From an uncultured Bacteroidales bacterium (GTDB lineage: Bacteria > Bacteroidota > Bacteroidia > Bacteroidales > UBA932): DNA of 64,000 nucleotides. This document shows, one piece after another, positions 6,462 through 15,426 of this stretch (position 1 is the stretch's first letter; each line of letters starts with the position of its first letter). The notes under the pieces were generated by a model that worked only from the letters and a program-made list of their open reading frames with translations, did not search any database and was not told where the DNA came from. The stretch is from positions 1-64,000 of the forward strand of contig CAJONC010000007.1 in NCBI GenBank assembly GCA_905235675.1, written 5' to 3'. The position numbers and the translations under genes were made by a program.

Positions 6462-8156
6462 ATGAAACACAACAACATCTTCCTTGCGCTGAGCGCAGCA
6501 TTTTGCATCCTGCTTGCTGCCGCCTGCAATAAGACAGTCACAGTCCCTGTTTCCGGGGTAACGCTTTCTCCTTCCTCGCTCACGTTGACTGAGGGGGAAG
6601 AAGCTACGCTCACCGTCACGGTGAGGCCCGATAATGCAGATGACAGGAGCGTGACCTGGAGCAGCGACAATACCGCCGTTGCCACGGTGAAGGACGGGAA
6701 AGTTACGGCCGTGGCAGAAGGGACTGCCAATATCACGGTAACGACTACCGACGGCGCCAAAACGGCCACCTGCGCCGTGACGGTGAACAGGAAAGTTATC
6801 AGCGTTACCTCTGTCAGTCTGGACCGGACAACGCTTGAGCTCACCGAAGGGGAAGAGGCGACGCTCACCGCCACGGTGAAGCCCGATGATGCGGATGACA
6901 AGAGCGTGAGCTGGAGCAGCGACAATACAGCCGTTGCCACGGTGAAGGACGGGACAGTTACGGCCGTGGCAGAAGGGACTGCCAATATCACGGTAACGAC
7001 TACCGACGGCGCCAAAACGGCCACCTGCACCGTTACTGTACAGCCGACGCCTGGCCTGAAATATAGAAAGATGGAAGCGGAGAGGCTCCCCGATATGCTG
7101 ACATCCCGCTCCGATTTTATCCTGATTCGTTCGGGAAATGAGATTGTAGCGGCCGGCGGACATACCGACGGGTTCAATCCTTCCGCCGCGGCGGAGTACT
7201 ATGCTGATGGACAGTGGCATAGCCTGCCGGACATGAAAGCCCCGCACGACATACCCTTCTCCGTAACCCTTCCCGACGGGAAAATCCTTATTGGCGGCGG
7301 CTGCTCCTTGGACGGAGGCTCCGGACGGACCGGCAATGTAGATGTTTACAATCCCGCCGACCGTTCTTTCTCCGTTTTTAAGAATATGACCACCGGAAGG
7401 ACCATGCCGCATGCTGTAGCGGTCGGAGACGAAGTCCTGGTTTCGGGCAACTGGTACGGCAGTGACGGTCTGGAGGCGTACAGCCCCGCTTCAGGTACTT
7501 TCGCGACGGTTAAATCCGTTTCTCAAGGACGCAGCTGTCCCTATCTGTTCCGTACGGCCGCCGACAATGCCATTGTCTTTGGCCGGAACGACAACTACGG
7601 ATCACCGCTGTCTTCGTGCATCATAGACCGCTACAAAGGTGAGAGTTTCACGGCCACACTGTTCGAGGAGTGGGTTCCCGTCAGTTTAGGCAGCAACTTC
7701 CGGGCGGAAGACTGCGCCATCGGGGAAGGCTCCGATTATACTTACTTCTTCCTGGTCCAGAAACGCGGAACCGGAACGGGCGGACGCCCTGCCTTATTGA
7801 GCGGGGAAAGCTTTACGCTGCTGGATACCGGCTATGACCTTCCCGCAGAATGCGAATTCGGGAAAATCTATTACAGCGGTTCCGTCGTCGTGGACAAGTC
7901 CAAAAAGGTCGGTTACGCCTTCGGCACCAACAATGACATAAATAAAATGGTGTGCTTTATCCTGAAAATCGACTATTCCGCGGGGCTGGCGGAAGGCAAG
8001 GTCGCCACGACCATGTACTACTCCGACCCGATTGATTTCAGCGGTGGCGCCCAGGGTATCGCCCTGATGGGCGACGGCCGCCTGATGGTCGCAGGAGGCA
8101 TTACCAACAGCAACTACTCCCCGTACAAGAGCGTTTACGCCTTCAAACCTTTCTGA
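6462..8156 (+). CDS. Lipoprotein with two Ig-like (Big_2) domains and a kelch-like domain
   Basis: A 564-residue exported lipoprotein: signal sequence with lipobox LAAAC at about 18-22, two bacterial Ig-like Big_2 domains (about 32-193), and a kelch-like domain of about 360 residues. The last domain aligns block by block with the sensor part of the divergent regulator: RLPDM, GGHTDGF, FSVTLPDG, VYNPADRSFS, VLVSGNWYG, a shared IIDR..GE.F segment, and a C-terminal YYSDPI to VYAFKPF strand. It probably sits on the cell surface or in the periplasm. I preferred ATG 6462 (MKHNN, then a hydrophobic core) to ATG 6453 three codons earlier. No enzyme motif is seen; a binding role is a guess. Confidence 0.75.
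   Translation: MKHNNIFLALSAAFCILLAAACNKTVTVPVSGVTLSPSSLTLTEGEEATLTVTVRPDNADDRSVTWSSDNTAVATVKDGKVTAVAEGTANITVTTTDGAKTATCAVTVNRKVISVTSVSLDRTTLELTEGEEATLTATVKPDDADDKSVSWSSDNTAVATVKDGTVTAVAEGTANITVTTTDGAKTATCTVTVQPTPGLKYRKMEAERLPDMLTSRSDFILIRSGNEIVAAGGHTDGFNPSAAAEYYADGQWHSLPDMKAPHDIPFSVTLPDGKILIGGGCSLDGGSGRTGNVDVYNPADRSFSVFKNMTTGRTMPHAVAVGDEVLVSGNWYGSDGLEAYSPASGTFATVKSVSQGRSCPYLFRTAADNAIVFGRNDNYGSPLSSCIIDRYKGESFTATLFEEWVPVSLGSNFRAEDCAIGEGSDYTYFFLVQKRGTGTGGRPALLSGESFTLLDTGYDLPAECEFGKIYYSGSVVVDKSKKVGYAFGTNNDINKMVCFILKIDYSAGLAEGKVATTMYYSDPIDFSGGAQGIALMGDGRLMVAGGITNSNYSPYKSVYAFKPF
6555..7041 (+). repeat. Tandem coding repeat, 255-bp period (two Big_2 domains)
   Basis: Two in-frame copies of an 85-residue Ig-like unit lie side by side. 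The segment beginning GCAGCGACAATAC at 6661 recurs at 6916, and the two copies differ at only about two positions over roughly 110 bases. The first third of each unit has diverged more. This looks like recent duplication or gene conversion. Confidence 0.85.
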
Positions 8157-8214
8157 GAAGATGAACGTATGAATTTTGTCCTGAATCACTGAAAACCAAC
8201 TAAACATTAATAAT

Positions 8215-9027
8215 ATGAAAAAGATTATTCTACTTTCTTTGGCAGTCTTTTCCCTGACGCTTTGGTCTTGTGAAAAACAGAATTCCGATGAAAATACACC
8301 GGACGAAAAAACAACTGAAATCAAATCCTGGGAGAATGCCCTGCTCGTTAACGGACAAGTGCATTTCAAATATGTCTATACACCGACATTCGATGCCTCC
8401 GGCCGTATTACCGGCGTTAAAACCGAACATTATGAAGGAACCGCCCTTGTGGAAGAAATCGCCGAGACCTATACATGGAATGCATCGGCAAAAACAGGCA
8501 GTCTCAAGGGAACGGATACCTGGTATGAAGATGGCGGCAGTACAAACACATACTCGCAGGATTTTAAGCTTGACGACGACCTGAATATCCTGTCCATGAC
8601 AAGTTCAGGATATACATCGAATTACCAATATCAGAACGGATATATGGTTCTTTATGTCGAACAAAGGGAAACCCTGGAATGGAAAGACGGAGACCTGGCA
8701 AGCATCACCAGCAACTACAACCGCAAGACTTTCAAATACAGCAGCGATAAGAACCCCTTCGCGGACTCTGTCGATCCGGTGTTCAGGGATATTCTCCCTT
8801 CCTTTTACGAGCTTGGATTCGGAGGCAAACGCTCCGCCCATCTGGTATCGGAATACACAGATGAAACAGACAATGACGGCTTTAAATATACAAGCGTCTG
8901 CCGTTACAGCTACAAGAAGGATTCACAGGGGCGTATAACCGAAATCAACACCTATTACGTTGATCCCGAAACTGGAAAACCCTTCGAGAATGATGCGGAG
9001 CACGTCGTCCGCATCAATTACAAATAG
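8215..9027 (+). CDS. Hypothetical lipoprotein with strand-rich repeats
   Basis: A 270-residue protein with signal peptide and lipobox-like LWSC at about 16-19. The rest is made of short strands with the pattern of Bacteroidetes lipoproteins rich in YD-like repeats: KYVYTPTFDASGRITGVKT, then YSYKKDSQGRITEINTYYVD near the end. I recognise no catalytic motif. It follows the kelch lipoprotein by 58 bases on the same strand with no terminator seen, so the two may be co-transcribed. Its 3' end faces gltX with a three-base gap. Confidence 0.65.
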   Translation: MKKIILLSLAVFSLTLWSCEKQNSDENTPDEKTTEIKSWENALLVNGQVHFKYVYTPTFDASGRITGVKTEHYEGTALVEEIAETYTWNASAKTGSLKGTDTWYEDGGSTNTYSQDFKLDDDLNILSMTSSGYTSNYQYQNGYMVLYVEQRETLEWKDGDLASITSNYNRKTFKYSSDKNPFADSVDPVFRDILPSFYELGFGGKRSAHLVSEYTDETDNDGFKYTSVCRYSYKKDSQGRITEINTYYVDPETGKPFENDAEHVVRINYK

Positions 9028-9030
9028 CGA

Positions 9031-10578
9031 CTATCCCAGCACGGCGGCGGCGCGGTCTATGCGGGCCTTGAACTCGTCCTTGCCGATGAGGATCACCACG
9101 TCGGCGATACCGAGGCCGCTGCCGGATCCGGTGAGGGCGAGGCGTATGCAGTTCATCACCTTGCCCATTGGCCATTCGTTGGAACGGATGAATTCCTCCA
9201 GCTTGCCTTCGAGGGCCTCGCGCTTCCATTCCCCGTCATAGGCGAGGATGAAGTCCGCGACCTTCATTGCGGGCTCCACGTTTTCCGGTTTCCAGAACTT
9301 GTTGACATCCTTTTCGGCATACTCTTCGGGGGCCTTGAAAAGATACCAGGCTATGTCCCAGAAATCCGCCACGAAGGTGGCGCGCTCCTTTATCAGACGG
9401 ACTACCTTGCAGAGATGGCCGAAGTCGTCGCTGATTCCGTGTGAAGCAAGCACCGGCACGAACAGCCCTGCGAGTTCTTCGTCGCTCTTCATCCTCAGGT
9501 ATTCCTTGTTGAACCATTTCGCCTTTTCAGGGTTGAACTTCGCTCCTGCCTTCTGCACCTTGTCCATGGAGAAAGCCTGCACCAGTTCGTCCAGTGAGAA
9601 TATCTCCTGCTCGGTGCCGGGGTTCCATCCCAGCATCGCCAGCATGTTTACGAAGGCTTCGGGGAAGTATCCGTCTTCGCGGTAGCCGCGCGAGCTTTCG
9701 CCCTCGGCGTTTGTCCACTGAAGGGGGAATACGGGGAAGCCGAGCTTGTCGCCGTCGCGTTTGCTGAGCTTGCCGTTGCCCACGGGCTTCAGGAGGAGGG
9801 AGAGATGCGCGAAGCGGGGCCTTTCCCATCCGAATGCCCTGTAAAGCAGATAGTGCAGGGGGAGGGAAGGCAGCCATTCTTCGCCGCGGATGACCTCGGT
9901 GATTTCCATGAGATGGTCGTCCACTATGTTGGCGAGATGGTAGGTGGGGAGTTCGTCGGCGCGTTTCCAGAGCACTTTGTCGTCGAGGGTGCGGGTGTTC
10001 ACCTCTATGTGTCCGCGTATCATGTCGTCCATTTCCACCACCTCGTCCTCCGGCATCTTGAAGCGGACTGTCCAGTCGCTTGTCTCCGCAATCAGGCGCG
10101 CGGTTTCTTCGGGGCTGAGGGTGAGGGAGTTGCGCAGGGCGGTACGGCTTTCGTAATTGTAGATGAAGGTCTGGCCGGAAGCCTCCGCTTCGGCACGCTT
10201 TGCGGCGAGTTCCTCAGCTGAATCGAAGGCATAGTATGCGTATCCGGCTTCCACCAGCTGTTCGGCGTATTTGCGGTAGATGCCGCGCCTTTGGCTCTGG
10301 CGGTAGGGTGCGTGGGGATGCTTCTCTGAAGGGACCTCCACGACCTTTCCGTCGGCGTCCACCCCTTCGTCGGGGATGATTCCGCACCAGCGCAGCGATT
10401 CAATTATGTACTGCTCCGCTCCGGGCACGAAGCGGTTGGAGTCGGTATCCTCGATGCGGAGGATGAAATCTCCTCCGTTCTGTTTGGCATAGAGATAATT
10501 ATATAATGCCGTGCGGACCCCTCCCATGTGAAGAGGGCCGGTGGGGGACGGCGCAAATCTTACCCTTGTCTTTTTCAT
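9031..10578 (-). CDS. gltX: Glutamyl-tRNA synthetase
   Basis: A class I aminoacyl-tRNA synthetase of 515 residues, normal length. The N-terminal FAPSPTGPLHMGG at 8-20 carries the HIGH-type signature (as HMGG), IEDTD follows at about 42-46, and KLSKRDG near 270 is the KMSKS loop. It charges tRNA-Glu with glutamate in the cytosol. It is the last gene of the dcw operon and its ATG overlaps the ftsZ stop by four bases, which suggests translational coupling. Finding gltX directly behind ftsZ is not the textbook arrangement. Confidence 0.97.
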   Translation of the reverse strand: MKKTRVRFAPSPTGPLHMGGVRTALYNYLYAKQNGGDFILRIEDTDSNRFVPGAEQYIIESLRWCGIIPDEGVDADGKVVEVPSEKHPHAPYRQSQRRGIYRKYAEQLVEAGYAYYAFDSAEELAAKRAEAEASGQTFIYNYESRTALRNSLTLSPEETARLIAETSDWTVRFKMPEDEVVEMDDMIRGHIEVNTRTLDDKVLWKRADELPTYHLANIVDDHLMEITEVIRGEEWLPSLPLHYLLYRAFGWERPRFAHLSLLLKPVGNGKLSKRDGDKLGFPVFPLQWTNAEGESSRGYREDGYFPEAFVNMLAMLGWNPGTEQEIFSLDELVQAFSMDKVQKAGAKFNPEKAKWFNKEYLRMKSDEELAGLFVPVLASHGISDDFGHLCKVVRLIKERATFVADFWDIAWYLFKAPEEYAEKDVNKFWKPENVEPAMKVADFILAYDGEWKREALEGKLEEFIRSNEWPMGKVMNCIRLALTGSGSGLGIADVVILIGKDEFKARIDRAAAVLG

Positions 10579-11822
10579 TTTTCGCTCTTATTGGTTTTGC
10601 GGCGTATTGCCGGTTCATTCTCAAGCTGGCTTACATTGCCTGCGAGCAGCACCGGAACGGTATCGGGGTCGTAACGGAAAGCCCTCTCATTTTCTTTGTT
10701 CACATAGCCTATATGCTGAGAACTGGTGTCGGCGGGCAGGCTGATGCCGTCTCCGGATGCAAGTTCGCCCTTGTCATAGACGTAATCCTTGCTTATCGTG
10801 ATATAGTTGTCCACGTCGCTGAGGCCCGGACCTATCACGTCGTTGAGGCGCAGCCCCACCACTATCGAGGTAATGTGGATGCTGTCTCCGGCTTCGGGAC
10901 TTTCGTCGTAGATCAGGCCGCGCTTGAAGTTGTTGCCGCCTCCGGTGTACTGGTCAATCAGGTCGTTCAGCCTCTTCATCTCATCCATCGTAAGTCCCTG
11001 GTCGTTCTTGCCCACCGTAGTGTTCACCAGCACGTTCTTGGCGCTCTTGAGATCGAAGTCGTTGAGCAGGGGCGACTCGAAAGCCTCTTTCACGGCCTTC
11101 TCTATCCTGCCCTCGCCGCTTCCGGTGCCGTATCCCATAAGGGCCATGCCGCTGTCCTTCATCATGGTCTTCACGTCTTCGAAGTCCACATTGATATAGC
11201 CCTTCTTTTTGATTATCTCGATGATGCCGCGCACTGCGGTGGCAAGCACCTCGTCGGCCTTGGGGAAAGCGTTCTGGATGAGTTGGGACCCGTAGTAATC
11301 GTAGAGGCGCTCGTTGTTGATTATTATAAGGCTGTCGACATTGTTCTCAAGCTCGTGTATGCCTTCCAGGGCCCTCGCAAGGGCCTTCTTGCCTTCGTTA
11401 AGGAAGGGAAGCGTGACAACACCCACCGTGAGTATCCCCCTGTCCTTAGCCATCTTCGCAATCACTGGAGTGGCTCCGGTGCCTGTGCCTCCGCCCATTC
11501 CTGCGGTGATGAAGAGCATCTGGGTGTTGGTGTCAAGAACCTTGGCGGCAATTTCGTCCTGGCTTTCGAGGGCGGCCTTGCGTCCCTTGGTTGGGTTTGT
11601 TCCGGCGCCGAGGCCGGTGCCAAGCTGAATCTTGATGGGGACAGGGCTTGCCATGAGGTGCATGGAATCGGTGTTGCAGACTATGAAACTGCAACCTTCT
11701 ATACCCATCTCATACATGTAGGAAACCGCGTTGCAGCCTCCTCCTCCCACGCCCAATACTTTGATGGTATTGTCGCTGGGTACCCAGTTGTCGGGTGTTA
11801 TCATAAAATTGTCGTCTTCCAT
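10575..11822 (-). CDS. ftsZ: Cell division GTPase FtsZ
   Basis: A 415-residue tubulin homologue with the nucleotide-binding GGGGCNAV at about 26-33 and the tubulin signature GGGTGTGA at 110-117. A T7-loop-like segment follows. The C-terminal tail ends near PAIRRKTNKSEK, a Bacteroidetes-like tail that would bind FtsA. It polymerises into the division ring. The frame is open further upstream, but that part overlaps ftsA and has no similarity; ATG 11822 gives MEDDNF and leaves a seven-base gap to ftsA. Confidence 0.97.
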   Translation of the reverse strand: MEDDNFMITPDNWVPSDNTIKVLGVGGGGCNAVSYMYEMGIEGCSFIVCNTDSMHLMASPVPIKIQLGTGLGAGTNPTKGRKAALESQDEIAAKVLDTNTQMLFITAGMGGGTGTGATPVIAKMAKDRGILTVGVVTLPFLNEGKKALARALEGIHELENNVDSLIIINNERLYDYYGSQLIQNAFPKADEVLATAVRGIIEIIKKKGYINVDFEDVKTMMKDSGMALMGYGTGSGEGRIEKAVKEAFESPLLNDFDLKSAKNVLVNTTVGKNDQGLTMDEMKRLNDLIDQYTGGGNNFKRGLIYDESPEAGDSIHITSIVVGLRLNDVIGPGLSDVDNYITISKDYVYDKGELASGDGISLPADTSSQHIGYVNKENERAFRYDPDTVPVLLAGNVSQLENEPAIRRKTNKSEK

Positions 11823-11829
11823 ATAGCGT

Positions 11830-13281
11830 TTAATTTTCTTCTGTTTCTTCCATCTTTTCGTACAGGTTGCCCACCAGGTCTTCCACCGGCTTGAACGTCT
11901 TCTTGGTCCAGCTGACAATAGGATTGCGCCTGGGCTTCTTTTCTGCCGGAGTTTTCTTGTCGGTTCCGGTCCTGACGGGAGCCTCGGGGCTATTGTCGAA
12001 CACCGTTCCTGCAAGGTCGGGTACGGAATCCTGTGCCACGGCTTTTTCGGCCGCGGCTTCGGAGGGCCTGGCTTTCTGCGGCAGGCTCACTTCCTCTATG
12101 CAGTTGAGGTGGGAATCCTCTCTTGCGAGCATCAGCATCCCTATGGTGGAAACCGCGCTCACTTCACCCACACCCTCGCATCCGCTTACCGAAATCCTGC
12201 TGATGATGGGATAGCCCACCCGCACATTGTAACCGGACATCTCCTTGACGAGATTGCAGAATCCCGTAAGCTCGCATCCGCCTCCGGTTACCACCACGCC
12301 CCTGCGCAGCCTGTCGGCGTAACCGCTCTCCTGAATCTTGAAGAGTATGGCGTCCACTATTTCGCGGGTGCGGGCGGTGATTATCTCCGAGAGATATTTC
12401 ACGGGGAGCTGCTGGACGCTGCCGTTCTCCTCGTCGCGTATCTGGAGTATCTTGTCATTGAGTGTCTGGAGTTTGTCGGGCATGCAGGATCCGAAGCCGA
12501 GTTTGATGTTCTCGGCGAGACGTCCGCCGAAGCCGCATTCCATCTTGATGTCGTTGGTTACGCTTGCTCCGCCGAAGGGGAGTGCAAAGTAGTAGCGGAG
12601 TATGCCCCCCTGGTAGATGGTGACGGAACTTACGCCGGCTCCCATTTCGACAAGGGCCACGCCGTTCTCCTTCTCCTCGGGCTTCAGCACCGCGTCGGCG
12701 GTGACAGGGGGAAGGAAGTATTTGCGAGCTGCGGCTATGCCCGCCTGGTTGAGCATGATGTCGATGTTGCGCGAGGCCTTCCTCTCGCCCACGAATACCT
12801 TGAAATTGCCTTCGAGGACTGCGCTCGGCATGCCCACGATGTCGTCTTCGGTGCAGTTGATGCTGTCCTCGGTACTGAACGACTGGGCCGCTGCGCCATA
12901 GATTTCCTGCTTTTCGGGATTGTCGAGGGGATAGGAATCGAGGGCCATGTTCTTGATGGCGTCTATCTCTTCCTGGTTGATGCACGACTCCGCATCGCTG
13001 CGGTCTATCCTTGCGCTGGACTGCTCCTGGTACACGCCATAGCGGGGGAGTCCTATCACCACCTGGTTGATTTTGATTCCCAGCTCGTTTTCGGCTTCGG
13101 CGACCGCCTTGCGCAGGGGCGCCGCAGCCTTGGTGGGATTGAAGATGCAGCCGTAGCGGATGCCATCTGCAGGAGTCTCGCTGTAATAGAGTATCTCCGT
13201 GCTGTTTCCCGCTACCTTCGCCACGGATAGGGCAATTTTGGACGTGCCCAGGTCTACGGTTGCTAAATATCTTTCTTCCAT
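11830..13281 (-). CDS. ftsA: Cell division protein FtsA
   Basis: An actin-fold ATPase of 483 residues. YLATVDLGTSKIALSVAK at 4-21 is the phosphate-1 loop and VVVTGGGCELTG near 330 is the second nucleotide-binding strand. The C-terminus is longer than in Escherichia coli FtsA (about 420): a low-complexity, Pro/Ala-rich linker precedes a basic, amphipathic end (TKKTFKPVEDLVGNLYEKM) that probably serves as the membrane-targeting helix. It tethers FtsZ filaments to the inner membrane. It sits between ftsQ and ftsZ, the conserved order. Confidence 0.95.
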   Translation of the reverse strand: MEERYLATVDLGTSKIALSVAKVAGNSTEILYYSETPADGIRYGCIFNPTKAAAPLRKAVAEAENELGIKINQVVIGLPRYGVYQEQSSARIDRSDAESCINQEEIDAIKNMALDSYPLDNPEKQEIYGAAAQSFSTEDSINCTEDDIVGMPSAVLEGNFKVFVGERKASRNIDIMLNQAGIAAARKYFLPPVTADAVLKPEEKENGVALVEMGAGVSSVTIYQGGILRYYFALPFGGASVTNDIKMECGFGGRLAENIKLGFGSCMPDKLQTLNDKILQIRDEENGSVQQLPVKYLSEIITARTREIVDAILFKIQESGYADRLRRGVVVTGGGCELTGFCNLVKEMSGYNVRVGYPIISRISVSGCEGVGEVSAVSTIGMLMLAREDSHLNCIEEVSLPQKARPSEAAAEKAVAQDSVPDLAGTVFDNSPEAPVRTGTDKKTPAEKKPRRNPIVSWTKKTFKPVEDLVGNLYEKMEETEEN

Positions 13282-13293
13282 AATATTATAGTT

Positions 13294-14073
13294 TTATTTC
13301 TTTCTGCATACTATCTGTCCCTTGTATTTGACGTTCACCGTCCTGTACCGGTCTTCGCCCAGTTCGGGACGTATACGGCGGTAGTACTTGTCTATCCTTG
13401 CGAACTTCGCGGGGATGTCGCTGCACTTGCCGAAGATGAACGTTTCCTGCCCTTCCACCGGCACCAGCACGAGGTCGCCGCCTGCATCCACCCTTATCTT
13501 TCCGAAGCGTCCCTTCCATTCGCGCTGCCTGTCCATATACGATATCAGCCGGGTTATATCCTGCACCCAGGCCCTACCTTCGGGCGTGGACGCCTCCCCC
13601 TTGTAACCCGCCGGTTCGTGGAGCGGAACCGCTCCCTCTATGACGGGAATATCCACGGTGCATTCGCCCCGCATGGGGAAGATGAAGCCGCGGTCGTCGA
13701 TGTAGAAACTGTGGTCGGCCGTGGTGATTTTCGCTACAGGGCTGCGCTGGGTGATGCTGACATGCAGGTTCCCGTCGCTTTCAGTCCAGGCTTCGCTGCG
13801 CAGTATGGCGCTGCGGCTGTTGAGGACGTTTTCTATCCCGCAGAGGTCTATGCTGTCGAGCCTCCGTCCTATGTAAACTGGGCAGTTGCGCTCGAGGCAG
13901 GTCTTGATGTCGGCCTCGTCCACGAAGCGCAGGCTGTCCTTGAATTCTATGCAAAGGCCGCTGCACGTAAGCGTATGCCTGTTCGCGCGGACGCCGGTCC
14001 GTATGAGTGCGGTCACGCATACGAACAGGACTGCGGCCAGGATGGCTATCGTGTATTTTGCGCCTTTTTTCAT
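13294..14073 (-). CDS. ftsQ: Cell division protein FtsQ
   Basis: A 259-residue bitopic membrane protein: a short cytoplasmic tail, one membrane helix at about 7-24 (YTIAILAAVLFVCVTALI), then a periplasmic POTRA-like region and beta domain containing the segments RSEAWTESDGNLHVSITQRSP and FYIDDRGFIFP. It joins the divisome and links FtsL to early components. It overlaps murC upstream by four bases (ATGA), and ftsA begins 12 bases downstream. Identification rests on this context and the FtsQ-typical ITQR-P/DDRGF pattern. Confidence 0.9.
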   Translation of the reverse strand: MKKGAKYTIAILAAVLFVCVTALIRTGVRANRHTLTCSGLCIEFKDSLRFVDEADIKTCLERNCPVYIGRRLDSIDLCGIENVLNSRSAILRSEAWTESDGNLHVSITQRSPVAKITTADHSFYIDDRGFIFPMRGECTVDIPVIEGAVPLHEPAGYKGEASTPEGRAWVQDITRLISYMDRQREWKGRFGKIRVDAGGDLVLVPVEGQETFIFGKCSDIPAKFARIDKYYRRIRPELGEDRYRTVNVKYKGQIVCRKK

Positions 14074-15425
14074 ATTCTCTTTTCGAGCATTTCCCTTATG
14101 GGTTCAACAAAACGGTCTATGTTTCCGGCACCGAAGGTCGCGAGCACGTCCAAATCCATGGTTTCCAGGTACTCCATAAGTTCCTCCTTGCGTATCAACA
14201 CCTTGTCGCCTATGCTTACATTCCTGAAGATTATTTCGGAAGTGACGCCTTCAATCGGCTCCTCGCGTGCGGGGTATATGTCCAGGAGTATCAATCGGTC
14301 GAGGGCGCTGAGGGCCTCGGCGAAGCCTTCCGCGAAGTCGCGGGTGCGGGTGTAGAGATGGGGCTGGAAGATGCCGGTGAGCTTCCTTCCGGGGAACATT
14401 CCGCGTATCGAAGATATGGCGGCGGAGAGTTCCTGGGGATGGTGCGCGTAATCGTCTATGTAGGTGAGGCCAGGGGTATTCAGCTGCTCGTCGAGCCTTC
14501 TTCTGGCCCCCTGATAATTGCCTATTGCAGCCTTCACCGCCTCCGGACTTGTGCCGTGGGTAAGGCAGATGGCTGCTGCGGCTATGCTGTTCTCCACGTT
14601 GAGCCAGCCGAGGGTGCCGACACGTATGCCCTTGATTGTGCCTTCGGGACAGTGAAGGTCGAAACTGTAGTGCCCGAGGGCGTCGCAGGATATATTGTCG
14701 GCGTAGAAATCAGCCGCAGTATTGTCGTAACTGTAGCTGAGAAGGCGGGCGGGAGTGTCGGAAGCCTTGATGGGCAGGCCGTATTTCACTATAAGATTGC
14801 CGTTTACCTGCGCGGCGAAGTCGCGGAAGGCCTCGCGGTAGTGATCGGCGTCGCCGTAGATGTCGAGGTGGTCGGGGTCCATTGCGGTGATGGCGGCGGT
14901 CTCGGGGAAGAGCTGCAGGAAACTGCGGTCGAACTCGTCGGCCTCGGCCACCACCACGGGGTTCCTGCTCATCAGCACGTTGGTGCCGTAATTTTTGGAG
15001 ATACCCCCGAGGAATGCGGTGCAGCCTTCGCCGCTGTCGGTGAGTATGTGGGCGACGAGAGTGGAAGTGGTGGTCTTTCCGTGCGTTCCGGCCACTGCAA
15101 GGCATTTCTGCCCCTTTGCAATCTCTCCGAGCATGCGGCTGCGCTTAATCACCCTGTAGCCGCGGCTTTTCACGAACTGCAACTCTCCCAACTCTTCGGG
15201 AACGGCCGGAGTGTAAACTACGAGGGTTTTTGCAGGGTCTCCGGGGATGCGGGTGACATCGTCTTCATAGTGCACGGCTATCCCTTCGGCCTCAAGCTCG
15301 CGAGTGAGTTCCGAAGGGGTGCGGTCGTAGCCGCTTACGCTGTAACCCTGGAACTTGTAGTACCGGGCTATAGCGCTCATTCCTATTCCGCCTATTCCTA
15401 TGAAGTAGATGTCGCTGTATTCCAT
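14070..15425 (-). CDS. murC: UDP-N-acetylmuramate--L-alanine ligase
   Basis: A 451-residue Mur ligase. GIGGIGMSAIA near 10-20 is the Rossmann-like UDP-binding loop specific to MurC, and VAGTHGKTTTS at about 111-121 is the ATP P-loop. DPDHLDIYGD and the DDYAHHP segment near 320 are further MurC hallmarks. It adds the first L-alanine to UDP-MurNAc in the cytosol. It stands between murG and ftsQ with almost no spacing on either side. Confidence 0.97.
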   Translation of the reverse strand: MEYSDIYFIGIGGIGMSAIARYYKFQGYSVSGYDRTPSELTRELEAEGIAVHYEDDVTRIPGDPAKTLVVYTPAVPEELGELQFVKSRGYRVIKRSRMLGEIAKGQKCLAVAGTHGKTTTSTLVAHILTDSGEGCTAFLGGISKNYGTNVLMSRNPVVVAEADEFDRSFLQLFPETAAITAMDPDHLDIYGDADHYREAFRDFAAQVNGNLIVKYGLPIKASDTPARLLSYSYDNTAADFYADNISCDALGHYSFDLHCPEGTIKGIRVGTLGWLNVENSIAAAAICLTHGTSPEAVKAAIGNYQGARRRLDEQLNTPGLTYIDDYAHHPQELSAAISSIRGMFPGRKLTGIFQPHLYTRTRDFAEGFAEALSALDRLILLDIYPAREEPIEGVTSEIIFRNVSIGDKVLIRKEELMEYLETMDLDVLATFGAGNIDRFVEPIREMLEKRI

Positions 15426-15426
15426 A

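Noticed and set aside
6312..7412. Upstream extension of the kelch-AraC frame (942 residues in total)
   Set aside because: The extra N-terminal part runs antisense through the lipoprotein gene and its promoter; the promoter box and signal sequence fix the start at 6311.
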